Source: Consotaella aegiceratis (GTDB lineage: Bacteria > Pseudomonadota > Alphaproteobacteria > Rhizobiales > Rhizobiaceae). From it: a stretch of DNA of 64,000 nt. The notes under the pieces are model-generated. The model did no database searches and was not told the DNA's origin. It saw only the letters and a program-made list of their open reading frames with translations. Each line of letters starts with the position of its first letter. The first letter of the stretch is position 1. Of the stretch, positions 46,424 to 56,095 are shown piece after piece. The DNA is taken from the NCBI RefSeq assembly GCF_036541425.1, contig NZ_JAZHFT010000004.1, forward strand, positions 62,001-126,000. Direction: 5' to 3'. The position numbers and the translations under genes are program-made.

Positions 46424-47296
46424 TCACAGTGCGTTCCAGGCCGGCGATCTCTCGCTTCTCCACGACCCAACGAGCCGGCCAATGAGACGGGCGCGATATT
46501 CGATGGCCTGGCGGCCGGCCGTTCGCAAGATGCCGTCGATGCGCGGCCCCCAGCGGCCGAGAAACACCGGCCGCAAGCTCACCGCCACGAACAGCACCAG
46601 GATCCAGGCAATCAGCACATCGGAGAGGAAGTGGCCGCCGAAGGCGATGCGATTGAGCGAGAGCGCCAGCGCGACGGCGAACAGGGACGGGCCGATCGTC
46701 AAGCGATCGCCCCGTGGTGCGACGAAGATCAGGCAGAGCAGGGCGAAGGCCGACGCGCCCTCGCCCGAAACGAAGGAGCAATTGCTCAGGCAGCCGCCGA
46801 AGACGGTCCACACGCCGGTAAAATCGCTGCCGCCGCCAAACTCCCAGATTTCCCGGGGCCGCGCCCGGCCGACAACGTTCTTCAGGATGCCGTTGACCAG
46901 AAGCCCCGGCCCGAGGGCGTAAACCGCCAGAACGAAAAGCGCCTGATGCGGCCGCAGGCCGATGTGGCGTCCGATCCGCACGAACGGCGCGAACGCGGCG
47001 ACGAGGCACGCCACGACAACCAACATCGTCAGATGGTTGCCGAGGCTGCGGACCAGCCGCAGCCTTGCATCCTCCGCCAGCCAGAACCCCATTCCATCCC
47101 GGTAGAAGGTGTCACTCAGGCGCAGGTCCAGCCCCGGAAACACGACGAAGACCGCGCTGACCGCCATCAGCGCGGCGATCAACGCCAGGCGTGGTCGGCG
47201 GACCAGTTCGTCGGCCGCATCCGAAGCGGCAGTCCATGCCCTCCGCCGCAGAACGAAAGATGGCGCAAGACCCGGCGTCAGACTGTCGAGAACCAT
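46424..47296 (-). CDS. PAP2 family phosphatase (lipid phosphatase-like)
   Basis: A 290-residue protein with about six hydrophobic segments. The PAP2 motifs are KNVVGRARP (motif 1), FVSGEGASAF (motif 2 position) and LNRIAFGGHFLSDVL (motif 3, with catalytic His and Asp). Motif 2 has SGE where most PAP2 enzymes have SGH. Likely substrates are membrane pyrophosphates or lipid A phosphates, as in the rhizobial LpxE/LpxF group; this is inference. The start is uncertain between ATG 47296 and ATG 47314. Confidence 0.85.
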   Translation of the reverse strand: MVLDSLTPGLAPSFVLRRRAWTAASDAADELVRRPRLALIAALMAVSAVFVVFPGLDLRLSDTFYRDGMGFWLAEDARLRLVRSLGNHLTMLVVVACLVAAFAPFVRIGRHIGLRPHQALFVLAVYALGPGLLVNGILKNVVGRARPREIWEFGGGSDFTGVWTVFGGCLSNCSFVSGEGASAFALLCLIFVAPRGDRLTIGPSLFAVALALSLNRIAFGGHFLSDVLIAWILVLFVAVSLRPVFLGRWGPRIDGILRTAGRQAIEYRARLIGRLVGSWRSERSPAWNAL

Positions 47297-47547
47297 CGCC
47301 AACCCGCCATCCAAACCAGCCGACCAAAAGCCGCCGGAAACAATGTCCGGAGCGCCTTGCGACTCGGCTGGACAAAGGACGCTCCAAGGGACCGGCGCCA
47401 GATCCCGCCGATGCGATCAAGCCTATCGTCCTTATGCCTAGGCGATATGACAGTCCGTCGAATGTCGCCGTTAGTGCCCATTGGGCTCGAAGGATTCTCA
47501 AGGCAGCAGGCAAAAACTCTTGCCGGGAACAGACGGCAACGGCCTTG

Positions 47548-49344
47548 TCAGTCCACCGTTTCCGCCATGTCGACGATGCGCAGGCGGATGTCCTCCCGGC
47601 CGCGATAGCGGTCCATCGTGACGGTGCCAGCGACGTGAAGCGGACCGCCGGCGCGGCCGAGCAGCCGCTGCCCCACCTCGCTGCCTTCCGCCCGGAAGGC
47701 GATGGCGGAGACGCTGGCACCGTCCTCGCCTCGAAGCGTCGCGCGGACATGGCCATTGCCCACCACAGAGGCCGAGGTGATCCGATGCCGCGGCAGCACC
47801 AGCACCGGCTGAGGGTGGCCGGCGCCATAGGGTCCCGCCTGTTCGAGCCGCTCCCACAGCGCACCGGTCAGGCCCATGGCGCTCACCGCGCCATCGAGCC
47901 GCAGGGCGTCGGCGCGGCGCAGGCTCGCGACTGACGACGTCGCCCGCTCCTCGACGAACGCACGGAAATCGCCGAGCCGCGGCCGTTCGATGGTGATGCC
48001 GGCGGCCATCGCATGGCCGCCTCCCTTGACGAGAAGTCCGTCCGCCACGGCGGCGCGGACCAGCGCGCCCAGGTCGAAGCCGTCGATAGAGCGCCCCGAT
48101 CCCGTGCCTTTCCCATCCCGGCCGAAAGCGATGGCGAAGGCTGGGCGGCCATAGCGCTCCTTCAGGCGCGCCGCGATCAGCCCGACAATCCCCGGATGCC
48201 AGTGCTCGCGCGCCGCGACCAGCACCGGCGGCCCCTCGCTGCTGGCGCCGAGTTCGTTGGAAACCTCGGCTTCGGCCTCGGCCAGCATCTGGCGCTCCAT
48301 CGCCTGCCGCTCTTCGTTGAGCTGATGCAGCTGTTCGGCGAGCACCACCGCGTCGCTGTCCTCGTCCATCGTCAGCAGCCTGCTGCCGAGAGACGCGTCG
48401 CCGATCCGGCCGCCGGCGTTGATGCGGGGACCGACGAGGAAGCCGAGATGGTAGCAATCCACCGGTCCCGAGATGCGCGCCAGACGGCACAGCGCCCGTA
48501 TTCCCGGATTCTTCTGCTGACGCAGAACCTGCAGCCCTTTGACCACGAAGGCCCGGTTGAGCCCGATCAGCGGAACCACGTCGCAGACCGTCGCCAGCGC
48601 GACGAGGTCGAGCAGTGCCAGCAGGTCCGGGAGATCGCCGCTGCGCGCCCCACGCCGCCGCAACTCCCGCGAGACGGCGACCAGGGTCAGGAAGACGACG
48701 CCAGCCGCACACAGATGCCCCTGCCCCGACAGATCGTCCTGGCGGTTCGGATTGACGACCGCCCGCGCCGCCGGCAGCAGCGGGCCGGTCTGGTGATGGT
48801 CGAGGACAACCACATCGGCGCCGGCCTCGTTGGCCGCCGCCACGGCCTCATGGCTGGTGGTGCCGCAGTCGACGGTGACGATTAGCGTGGCCCCTGCCTG
48901 CGCGAGCTCGCGCATGGCCTGAGGATTGGGCCCGTAACCCTCCAGGATGCGGTCGGGAATGCGGATATCGGGGACGAGCCCGAACGCCGCGAGATAGCGT
49001 GTCATCAGTGCTGCCGAGGCGGCGCCGTCGACATCGTAATCGCCGAACACCGCGATCCGCTCGCGCCGCTCGATCGCGTCCGCAAGACGCGCCGCCGCCG
49101 GCTCCATGTCCGTCAGCGCCGACGGGTCGGGCATCAGGTCCCGCAAGGAGGGCGTCAGAAATGCAAGGGCATCGGCCGCAGCCACGCCGCGCGCCGCCAG
49201 GATCCGACCGACGATCTCCGGCAGGCCGTGCTCCTGGGCGATGCGCAGCGAAACGGCCTCGGCCGCCGTTTCCAGCGCATGGACCCAGCGCCGACCGCCG
49301 ATCGAGCGCTCCACCCCGAGGAAAAGCCGTCCTGCCTCCGTCAT
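47548..49344 (-). CDS. recJ: Single-stranded-DNA-specific exonuclease RecJ
   Basis: A 598-residue DHH-family exonuclease: motif I IAVFGDYDVDGAASAAL, motif III VLDHHQTGP (DHH), LCAAGVVFL, and the DHHA1 C-terminal segments VKGGGHAMAAGITI and GRSIDGFDLG. It degrades single-stranded DNA 5' to 3' in recombination and mismatch repair. It follows glpX on the same strand (28-bp gap). The N-terminal 60 residues match the family. Confidence 0.95.
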   Translation of the reverse strand: MTEAGRLFLGVERSIGGRRWVHALETAAEAVSLRIAQEHGLPEIVGRILAARGVAAADALAFLTPSLRDLMPDPSALTDMEPAAARLADAIERRERIAVFGDYDVDGAASAALMTRYLAAFGLVPDIRIPDRILEGYGPNPQAMRELAQAGATLIVTVDCGTTSHEAVAAANEAGADVVVLDHHQTGPLLPAARAVVNPNRQDDLSGQGHLCAAGVVFLTLVAVSRELRRRGARSGDLPDLLALLDLVALATVCDVVPLIGLNRAFVVKGLQVLRQQKNPGIRALCRLARISGPVDCYHLGFLVGPRINAGGRIGDASLGSRLLTMDEDSDAVVLAEQLHQLNEERQAMERQMLAEAEAEVSNELGASSEGPPVLVAAREHWHPGIVGLIAARLKERYGRPAFAIAFGRDGKGTGSGRSIDGFDLGALVRAAVADGLLVKGGGHAMAAGITIERPRLGDFRAFVEERATSSVASLRRADALRLDGAVSAMGLTGALWERLEQAGPYGAGHPQPVLVLPRHRITSASVVGNGHVRATLRGEDGASVSAIAFRAEGSEVGQRLLGRAGGPLHVAGTVTMDRYRGREDIRLRIVDMAETVD

Positions 49345-49372
49345 GCCACCATGGATGCCTGCCCGCCTCCGC

Positions 49373-50362
49373 TCAGAAGCCGAACTTGGACCGGTCGTAA
49401 TGCTTGGCGCGAATCCGCCGCACCGTCTGCGTCTGCGACCGCATGACGATGGTCTCCGTCTCCACGCAGGTGCGATGGAACTTCACGCCGTTGAGGAAAT
49501 TGCCGTCGGTCACGCCGGTCGCAGCGAAGATGATGTCGCCTGAGGCCAGTTCGTCACGGCGGTAGATCTTGTAGGGATCGCTGATCCCCATCTTTTCGGC
49601 CCGCACCCGCTTTTCGTTGGTGGTGAGTTGCAGGCGGCCCTGCATCTGTCCGCCGATGCAGCGCAGCGCCGCCGCGGCCAGCACGCCCTCGGGCGCACCA
49701 CCGATCCCCATATAGATATCGATGCCGGTGTCGTCGGGCTCGGCCGTGTGGATCACGCCGGCCACGTCGCCGTCACCGATCAGGCGGATGGCGGCGCCGG
49801 CCGAGCGGACCTCCTCGATCAGCTGGGCATGGCGCGGACGGTCGAGCACGCAGACGGTGACCTCGGTCACCGGCACGCCCTTCGCCGCGGCGAGAGCGTT
49901 CAGGTTTTCCTCAACCGACCGCTCCAGCGAAACGATGTCCTCCGGATAGCCCGGTCCGACGGCGATCTTGTCCATGTAGACGTCGGGCGCCTTCAGGAGG
50001 CTGCCATGCACCGCCACGGCGATCGCCGTGATCGCATTGGGAAGGTTCTTGGCGCAGAGCGTCGAGCCTTCGAGCGGATCGAGCGCGATGTCGACGGGCG
50101 CACCATGGCCGGAGCCGACCTTCTCGCCGATGAACAGCATCGGCGCCTCGTCGCGCTCGCCCTCGCCGATCACCACCGTGCCGTCGATATCCAGCCGATT
50201 GAGCTCGGAGCGCATGGCATCGACGGCCGACTGGTCGGCGGCCATCTCGTCACCCCGGCCGCGAAACAGAGCCGCGGCGACGGCGGCCTGTTCGGTCACC
50301 CGCGCAAGCTCGATCGTCAGCACACGATCGAGATGGGCCGCGTCGTTGGCCTTCCCGTTCAT
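49373..50362 (-). CDS. glpX: Class II fructose-1,6-bisphosphatase
   Basis: A 329-residue GlpX: VVIGEGERDEAPMLFIGEKVG (metal-binding Asp/Glu), VDIALDPLEGSTLCAKN (DPxExT-like metal motif), MDKIAVGP and AAALRCIGGQMQGRL. It hydrolyses fructose 1,6-bisphosphate in gluconeogenesis. It sits between hom and recJ, the typical Rhizobiales order. Confidence 0.96.
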   Translation of the reverse strand: MNGKANDAAHLDRVLTIELARVTEQAAVAAALFRGRGDEMAADQSAVDAMRSELNRLDIDGTVVIGEGERDEAPMLFIGEKVGSGHGAPVDIALDPLEGSTLCAKNLPNAITAIAVAVHGSLLKAPDVYMDKIAVGPGYPEDIVSLERSVEENLNALAAAKGVPVTEVTVCVLDRPRHAQLIEEVRSAGAAIRLIGDGDVAGVIHTAEPDDTGIDIYMGIGGAPEGVLAAAALRCIGGQMQGRLQLTTNEKRVRAEKMGISDPYKIYRRDELASGDIIFAATGVTDGNFLNGVKFHRTCVETETIVMRSQTQTVRRIRAKHYDRSKFGF

Positions 50363-50482
50363 GATTCGGCCTCCTTCAGAATCGTCCCGAGATATCTCCC
50401 CCTAATGTGAAAACGCAATGTCGCCTCCCAAGGCCCGATGGAACCCGGACGCCGGCGGCGGCCCGCGACCGGCACGTTCCGC

Positions 50483-51784
50483 TCAGCTCAGCGCCTCGAT
50501 CCTGATCATACGCGGTTCTCCCTGGAGATGGCCGTCTTTCGAGACCGCCTCAAGGGCCTTGCGCACGGCCGCTTCGGTCGTCGCATGGGTGATCAGGATG
50601 ACCGGCGCCGTAGCGCCCTCCTGGCCACCGCGCCGTCGCTGCACGATCGACTGCAGCGAAATGCCGTTCTCCGCCATGCGACGCGCGATCGAAGCAAAAG
50701 CGCCGACCCGGTCGAGCACGCTGAGGCGAATATAGTACCCGCCTTCGTGCGCACGCATCCGCGCCCGCTTGAACGGGATGAGGTTGTTCGGCGGCACTCC
50801 GAGCGTCGGCACGGCCGATCCCCCCGCCAGATCGAGAATGTCCGACAGCACGGCCGACGCCGTGGCGTCGCCGCCAGCGCCGGGTCCCGCCAGCAGGATC
50901 GAACCCAGGAGGTCCGTATCGACGGCCACCGCGTTGGTGACGCCGTCCACCTGGGCGAGCGCGGCGCTCGCCGGGATCATCGTCGGATGAACCCGTTGCT
51001 CGATGCCGGTGTCGGTCTGCTGGGCCACCGCGAGCAGCTTGATGCGATAGCCGAGTTCGGCCGCCGCCTCGATGTCGGCGCTCTCGACCTTTTCGATGCC
51101 TTCGACGAAGACCGACGACAGGTCGATCTCGCTGCCGAACGCCAGCGACGTCAGGATTGCCAGCTTGTGCGCCGCATCGAAGCCGCCGATGTCGAAAGTC
51201 GGATCGGCCTCCGCGTAGCCGAGCCGCTGGGCCTCGGCCAAACAGGCGTCGAAGCTCATGCCTTCGCGCTCCATGCGCGTCAGCATGTAGTTGCAGGTGC
51301 CGTTCAATATGCCGTAGACGCGCCGCACCGTGTTGCCGGCGAGGCCCTCACGAAGCGTCTTGATGATCGGGATGCCGCCCGCCACGGCCGCCTCGAAGAG
51401 GATCGTCGTATTCTTGCGATGCGCCAGCTTGGCGAGCGCCACACCATGATAGGCAAGCAGCGCCTTGTTCGCCGTGACCACCGGAATGCCGCGGTTGAGC
51501 GCAGCCTTCACCGCCTCCAGCGCCACCCCTTCGGAACCGCCGATCAACTCGACGAAGACATCGACGTCGCCTCGGGCGGCGAGTTCCACCGGATCGTCGA
51601 ACCAGGCGCAGGACGACATGTCGAAGCCGCGATCGCGGTTCCGATCGCGGGCCGACAGCGCCGTCAACTCGATCGAGCGCCCGGCACGCATGGCGAACGC
51701 ATTGTGCTTCTGCTGTGTCAGACGCGCCAACGACGCGCCGACCGTTCCCAGTCCGGCGAGCCCAAGCTTCATCGGCCCAGTCAT
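50483..51784 (-). CDS. hom: Homoserine dehydrogenase
   Basis: A 433-residue enzyme: N-terminal NAD(P) fold LGLAGLGTVGASLARL, VVTANKALLAYHG, catalytic block RVYGILNGTCNYMLTRME and GGFDAAHKLAIL, and a C-terminal ACT domain (from about 350, YYIRLSVLDRVGAFASIARRMAENGISLQSIVQ) that should give threonine feedback. It converts aspartate semialdehyde to homoserine, for threonine and methionine synthesis. It is downstream of the aminotransferase gene by 140 bp. Confidence 0.96.
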   Translation of the reverse strand: MTGPMKLGLAGLGTVGASLARLTQQKHNAFAMRAGRSIELTALSARDRNRDRGFDMSSCAWFDDPVELAARGDVDVFVELIGGSEGVALEAVKAALNRGIPVVTANKALLAYHGVALAKLAHRKNTTILFEAAVAGGIPIIKTLREGLAGNTVRRVYGILNGTCNYMLTRMEREGMSFDACLAEAQRLGYAEADPTFDIGGFDAAHKLAILTSLAFGSEIDLSSVFVEGIEKVESADIEAAAELGYRIKLLAVAQQTDTGIEQRVHPTMIPASAALAQVDGVTNAVAVDTDLLGSILLAGPGAGGDATASAVLSDILDLAGGSAVPTLGVPPNNLIPFKRARMRAHEGGYYIRLSVLDRVGAFASIARRMAENGISLQSIVQRRRGGQEGATAPVILITHATTEAAVRKALEAVSKDGHLQGEPRMIRIEALS

Positions 51785-51924
51785 GGCAAACCCTTGTCTA
51801 GGGGAGCATGCGATCGCGTGGATCGTCCGTCCCCCTCTCCTTTGTGTCGTCCCTCATGCGCTGCGAGCCGAGATCGGACCCGACCCGCAGAGCATATCCT
51901 AAGGCATCGGACGGCGCGCGGCGG

Positions 51925-53142
51925 TCAACGCCGCACGCCGAGCGGTACGACGTTCTGCCCTGTCGTTTCGCTGCTGGCAAGAAAGCGGCGGATGTTTCGC
52001 GCCGCCTGCCGAATCCGATGCTCGTTCTCGACCAGCGCGATGCGCACATGGTCGTCGCCATGTTCGCCGAAGCCGATGCCCGGTGCGACGGCGACATCGG
52101 CCTTTTCGATCAAGAGCTTGGAAAATTCCAGCGAGCCCATCGCCCGATAGGCGGGCGGCAGAGGCGCCCAGGCGAACATCGTCGCCGAGGGGGCCGGCAC
52201 ATCCCAGCCGGCGCGTCCAAAAGCCTCAACCAGCACGTCGCGCCGCCGCCGATAAGTCGAGCGCACCTCGTCGATGGCGGCGTCGTCGGCGTTGAGCGCC
52301 GCCGTCGCAGCCACCTGGATCGGCGTGAAGGCGCCGTAATCCAGATAGGATTTGACGCGGGCCAGCGCCGCGATCAACCGCTCGTTGCCGACCGCGAAAC
52401 CCATGCGCCAACCGGGCATCGAAAAGGTCTTCGACATCGAGGTGAACTCGACCGTCACGTCCATCGCGCCGGGAACCTGCAGCACCGAGACCGGCGGCGG
52501 GCCGTCGAAATAGATTTCCGCATAGGCGAGATCGGATAGGATCACGATCTCATGCTTTTTCGCGAAGGCCACGACATCCTTGTAGAAGTCGAGATCGGCC
52601 TGGAACGCCGTCGGGTTCGACGGGTAGTTGAGAATGATGGCGATCGGCTTGGGGATCGAGTGATGGATCGCCCGATCCACCGCCGAAATGAAGCTGTCGT
52701 CCGGTGCCACCGGAATCGACCGGATCACGCCGCCGGACATGATGAAGCCGAAGGCGTGGATCGGATAGGTCGGATTCGGGCACAACACCACGTCGCCCGG
52801 CGCCGTGATGGCCTGCGCCATGTTGGCGAAGCCCTCTTTCGAGCCCAGCGTCGCCACCACCTGGGTTTCGGGGTTGAGCTTCACGCCGAAGCGACGCTCG
52901 TAATAATGGGCCTGGGCCTTGCGCAGCCCTGCGATTCCCTTGGAGGCCGAATAGCGATGGGTGCGCGGATCGCGAATCGCTTCGCACATCTTGTCGACGA
53001 CGAAGCTCGGGGTCGGCAGATCCGGATTGCCCATGCCGAGATCGATGATGTCGGCCCCGGCCGCCCGCGCCGAAGCCTTGAGCCGGTTGACCTGCTCGAA
53101 GACATAAGGGGGCAGTCGACGGATCTTGTGGAACTCTTCCAT
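51925..53142 (-). CDS. PLP-dependent class I/II aminotransferase (AlaC / LL-DAP aminotransferase-like)
   Basis: A 405-residue fold-I aminotransferase: IIDLGMGNPDLPTP at the N-terminus, LNYPSNPTA (substrate Asn), LSDLAYAEIYFDG (Asp/Tyr to PLP) and TSMSKTFSMPGWRMGF (PLP Lys). The sequence resembles the AlaC-like enzymes that in Rhizobiales are always next to hom. AlaC makes alanine from pyruvate and glutamate; a role as a methionine or DAP-pathway enzyme is also possible. The ATG at 53142 is preferred because the codon at 53148 is ATT. Confidence 0.88.
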   Translation of the reverse strand: MEEFHKIRRLPPYVFEQVNRLKASARAAGADIIDLGMGNPDLPTPSFVVDKMCEAIRDPRTHRYSASKGIAGLRKAQAHYYERRFGVKLNPETQVVATLGSKEGFANMAQAITAPGDVVLCPNPTYPIHAFGFIMSGGVIRSIPVAPDDSFISAVDRAIHHSIPKPIAIILNYPSNPTAFQADLDFYKDVVAFAKKHEIVILSDLAYAEIYFDGPPPVSVLQVPGAMDVTVEFTSMSKTFSMPGWRMGFAVGNERLIAALARVKSYLDYGAFTPIQVAATAALNADDAAIDEVRSTYRRRRDVLVEAFGRAGWDVPAPSATMFAWAPLPPAYRAMGSLEFSKLLIEKADVAVAPGIGFGEHGDDHVRIALVENEHRIRQAARNIRRFLASSETTGQNVVPLGVRR

Positions 53143-53307
53143 GGTCAATGTCCTCGGCGCCGAGGCCCATCGTGGGATGATGGCGCCCAGCCGTTTGGAA
53201 AGATTACGACAGCGGCAAAAGAATGTCGCGGTGCGCGGCCGTCTAAGCCGCTGAATTCGACATCGGATGGAACCCGGGAATCGGGCGCCAATCCGTATCG
53301 GAATTCG

Positions 53308-53730
53308 TCACGAACCGCTTTCGATCTCTTGCAGCACTTCTTCAGGAGTCGGGATGCGACGCGCGGCAGAGCCGGACGATCCGGATGCTGCAGCTGCGTT
53401 GGCCTGCCGCCGGGCAGCGGTGAGTTGCGCGATCGACTGCCCGTAAGGCGTCCCGCTCCGCGCGCCGGCGGCGGTGGTAGCTCGGGCCGACGTCTGCAAG
53501 GCGCTGCGCTGATGGACGACTTCAGCGTTGGACATCTGCCGGGTCGCTGCGGTGGGCATGGCGCCGAGCAGCGGATAGCCGTCGGGGCCGAGCCGCTGCG
53601 TCGATGCGACGACGGGCGCCGGTTGCGTGGCAAGCATCGGATCCGCGTCGCCGGAAACGCCCGACTGGCATGCGGCGGCCGGCAGGCAGCCCAGCACCGC
53701 CGCAATCCGGATCCAACGCCAAGTGATCAT
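53308..53730 (-). CDS. Small exported protein, possible lipoprotein
   Basis: A 140-residue protein starting MITWRWIRIAAVLGCLPAAACQSG, with a signal peptide ending in AAAC, a near-match to a lipobox (the -3 residue is Ala rather than Leu/Val/Ile). The rest is low-complexity, Ala/Gln/Ser-rich, and ends RRIPTPEEVLQEIESGS. I do not recognise a domain. In this frame an open stretch continues upstream to 53799, overlapping the promoter region of sfsA, so the ATG at 53730 is the best guess. Confidence 0.6.
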   Translation of the reverse strand: MITWRWIRIAAVLGCLPAAACQSGVSGDADPMLATQPAPVVASTQRLGPDGYPLLGAMPTAATRQMSNAEVVHQRSALQTSARATTAAGARSGTPYGQSIAQLTAARRQANAAAASGSSGSAARRIPTPEEVLQEIESGS

Positions 53731-53804
53731 CGTCCCATACTCGTCTTGCTCGAATGAGGCATTCGTCATAGCCCATAGCCTCGTCATTTCAAACGACAAT
53801 CACT

Positions 53805-54590
53805 TTGATCCAGAAAAACAGGAAGATCTTGACGATCGATGACCCGCAGACGGCCGACGACCGGGCATCCGCCACCATCGGCTATCCCCGACCGCTGATC
53901 CAGGGCCGCCTGATCCGGCGCTATAAGCGCTTTCTGGCCGATGTCCTGGTCGACGCGACGGGCGAAACGGTGACCGCGCACTGTCCCAATCCCGGCTCCA
54001 TGCTGGGGCTCGCCAGACCGGAATCCCGCGTTTTCCTGTCCCGCTCCGACAACCCCAAGCGCAAGCTCGCCTTCACGCTGGAATTGGTGGAGGCCGGCGG
54101 CACCCTGGTCGGCGTCAACACCGGCCGCGCCAATCGCGTGGCGGAAGCCGCGATCGCCAACGGCCTCGTCCCTGCGCTCGCCAAGCTCGGCCCCGCCCGG
54201 CGCGAGGTCCGCTATGGCGACGCCTCGCGCGTCGACCTGCTGTTTTCGGACGGCGGTCGGCCGACCTATGTCGAGGTCAAGAGCGTGACCTTGAGCCGGC
54301 AACCGGGGATCGCCGAATTTCCCGACAGCGTAACCGCGCGCGGCGCCCGCCATCTGCTTGAACTCGCCGCCAGGGTCGAGGCCGGCGACCGCGCGGCGAT
54401 GCTCTTTCTGGTCCAGCGTGCCGACTGTACGGCACTGATGCTCGCCGCCGATCTCGATCCGGCCTATGCCGGGGCCTTCGCCATCGCCACAAATCGGGGG
54501 GTTGAAGCCTACGCCGTTCGGTGCGACATCACATCCAATGCGATCACGCCGGCCGAGCCGCTTCCGATCCTGCCGATTCGTATGAGCTGA
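53805..54590 (+). CDS. sfsA: SfsA family protein (DNA/RNA nuclease fold)
   Basis: About 261 residues with SfsA landmarks: PLIQGRLIRRYKRFLADV, TAHCPNPGSMLGL, NTGRANRVAEAAI, VDLLFSDGGRPTYVEVKSVTL and HLLELAARVEAGDRAAMLFLVQR. The family was named for sugar fermentation stimulation and has an OB-like DNA-binding domain with a nuclease-like core (DxExK in YVEVKSV). The start is uncertain: TTG at 53805 or TTG 24 nt downstream; no ATG is available in frame before the conserved region. Its stop overlaps the map ATG by one base (TGATG). Confidence 0.9.
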   Translation: MIQKNRKILTIDDPQTADDRASATIGYPRPLIQGRLIRRYKRFLADVLVDATGETVTAHCPNPGSMLGLARPESRVFLSRSDNPKRKLAFTLELVEAGGTLVGVNTGRANRVAEAAIANGLVPALAKLGPARREVRYGDASRVDLLFSDGGRPTYVEVKSVTLSRQPGIAEFPDSVTARGARHLLELAARVEAGDRAAMLFLVQRADCTALMLAADLDPAYAGAFAIATNRGVEAYAVRCDITSNAITPAEPLPILPIRMS

Positions 54591-55435
54591 TGACCACCTA
54601 TATCGACGCCGACACCCTTCCGAACCGCAATACGGGCGCCATCCGGCTCTATGACGAGGCGGCGTTCGAGGGCATGCGCAAGGCCTGCCAACTGACCGCG
54701 CGCTGCCTCGACAGCTTGGCCGACCTGGTCAAGCCTGGCGTGACGACCGACGAGCTCGACACGCACGTCTTCCGCTTCGCGCTGGAGGCCGGCGCGCTGA
54801 TCGCGACGCTGCATTATCGCGGCTACCGCAAGGCAGTCTGCACCTCGATCAACCACGTCGTGTGCCATGGCATTCCCAACGACAAGCCGCTTCGCGAGGG
54901 CGACATCGTCAATATCGACGTGACGTTGATCGTCGACGGCTACTATGGCGATTCCTCGCGCATGTACCCGGTCGGCAAGGTCAAGCGCGCCGCCGAACGG
55001 CTCTGCGAGGTCACCTATCGCTCGCTGTTGCTCGGCATCGAGGCCGTGCGCCCCGGCGGGCACATGGGCGACATCGGCGCGGCGATCCAGGACTATGCCG
55101 AGGGCGAGCGTTGCTCGGTGGTCCGCGATTTCTGCGGCCACGGCGTCGGCCGCATCTTCCACGACGCCCCCAACGTCCTGCATTACGGCCGCCGCGGCGA
55201 AGGCGTCGAGATGCGTCCGGGCATGATCTTCACCATCGAACCGATGATCAATCTCGGCCGGCCGCACGTGAAAATCCTCAACGACGGCTGGACGGCGGTC
55301 ACCCGAGATCGCAGCCTTTCGGCCCAGTACGAGCACACCGTCGGCGTGACGGAGACGGGCTGCGAAGTCTTCACACTGTCGCCCGCGGGGCTCGACATGC
55401 CGGGTTTTACCGGCGAATCCGGCCCGGCCGGATAG
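54590..55435 (+). CDS. map: Methionine aminopeptidase, type I
   Basis: A 281-residue MetAP: metal ligands in INIDVTLIVDGYYGDSSRM (two Asp), GHGVGRIFHDAPN (His), MIFTIEPMIN (Glu) and a C-terminal Glu in AQYEHTVGVTE; substrate His in TSINHVVCHGIPN. It removes the initiator methionine. It is coupled to sfsA upstream and is 6 bp from radC downstream. Confidence 0.97.
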   Translation: MTTYIDADTLPNRNTGAIRLYDEAAFEGMRKACQLTARCLDSLADLVKPGVTTDELDTHVFRFALEAGALIATLHYRGYRKAVCTSINHVVCHGIPNDKPLREGDIVNIDVTLIVDGYYGDSSRMYPVGKVKRAAERLCEVTYRSLLLGIEAVRPGGHMGDIGAAIQDYAEGERCSVVRDFCGHGVGRIFHDAPNVLHYGRRGEGVEMRPGMIFTIEPMINLGRPHVKILNDGWTAVTRDRSLSAQYEHTVGVTETGCEVFTLSPAGLDMPGFTGESGPAG

Positions 55436-55441
55436 GACGCT

Positions 55442-56095
55442 ATGGGCGAGGATGGCGCTTCTCGCGGCCTCGCCGAGGCCGCTTCCGCTGGAGCCGCTCC
55501 GGATGAGGCAAGACAGCCTCGCGCCCTGAAGCATTACGACGGGCATCGCGACAGGCTGCGCCAGCGCTTTGCCGAAGGCGGCAGCGCCGCGCTCGCCGAC
55601 TACGAGCTTTTGGAACTGGTGCTGTTTCGTTCGATCCCGCGCCGCGACGTCAAACCGATTGCCAAGGCGTTGCTATCCCGCTTCAAGACCCTGCCAGAAG
55701 TCCTGAGCGCGCCGACGCATCTTCTGGCCGAGGTTGAGGGTGTCGGCGAGGCCACGGCGCTCGATCTCAAGATCGTCGCCGCCTTCAACCAGCGCGCCAT
55801 GCGCTCGGAAATCAAGGCGCGCGAAGTCCTGACGTCCTGGTCGGCGGTTCTCGACTATTGCCGCGCGGCGATGGCTTTCGAAGCGCGCGAACAATTCCGC
55901 ATCCTGTTCCTCGACAAGAAGAACGCCCTCATTGCCGACGAGGTGCAGCAGGTCGGGACGGTAGACCATACGCCGGTCTATCCGCGCGAGGTGGTGCGCC
56001 GCGCGCTGGAGCTCTCGGCGACCGCGATAATCCTCGTCCACAACCATCCGTCTCGTGCTATTCTGGTCCCGTTTAGTCACGCTAGATACCATTGA
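55442..56095 (+). pseudogene. radC: RadC, truncated in its catalytic motif by island insertion
   Basis: Residues 1-204 are normal RadC: helix-hairpin-helix-containing N-terminus (HYDGHRDRLRQRFAEGG, VEGVGEATALDLK) and the JAB/MPN domain up to ILVHNHPS (H200, H202). The family continues GDPxPSxxD with the third metal ligand, but here the sequence turns into an unrelated 13-residue end (RAILVPFSHARYH) and stops. The last ~50 residues of the family, including the catalytic Asp, are gone. The loss point coincides with the left edge of an integrase-bearing island. The remaining protein is unlikely to be an active metalloenzyme. RadC is dispensable in many bacteria. Confidence 0.92.
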
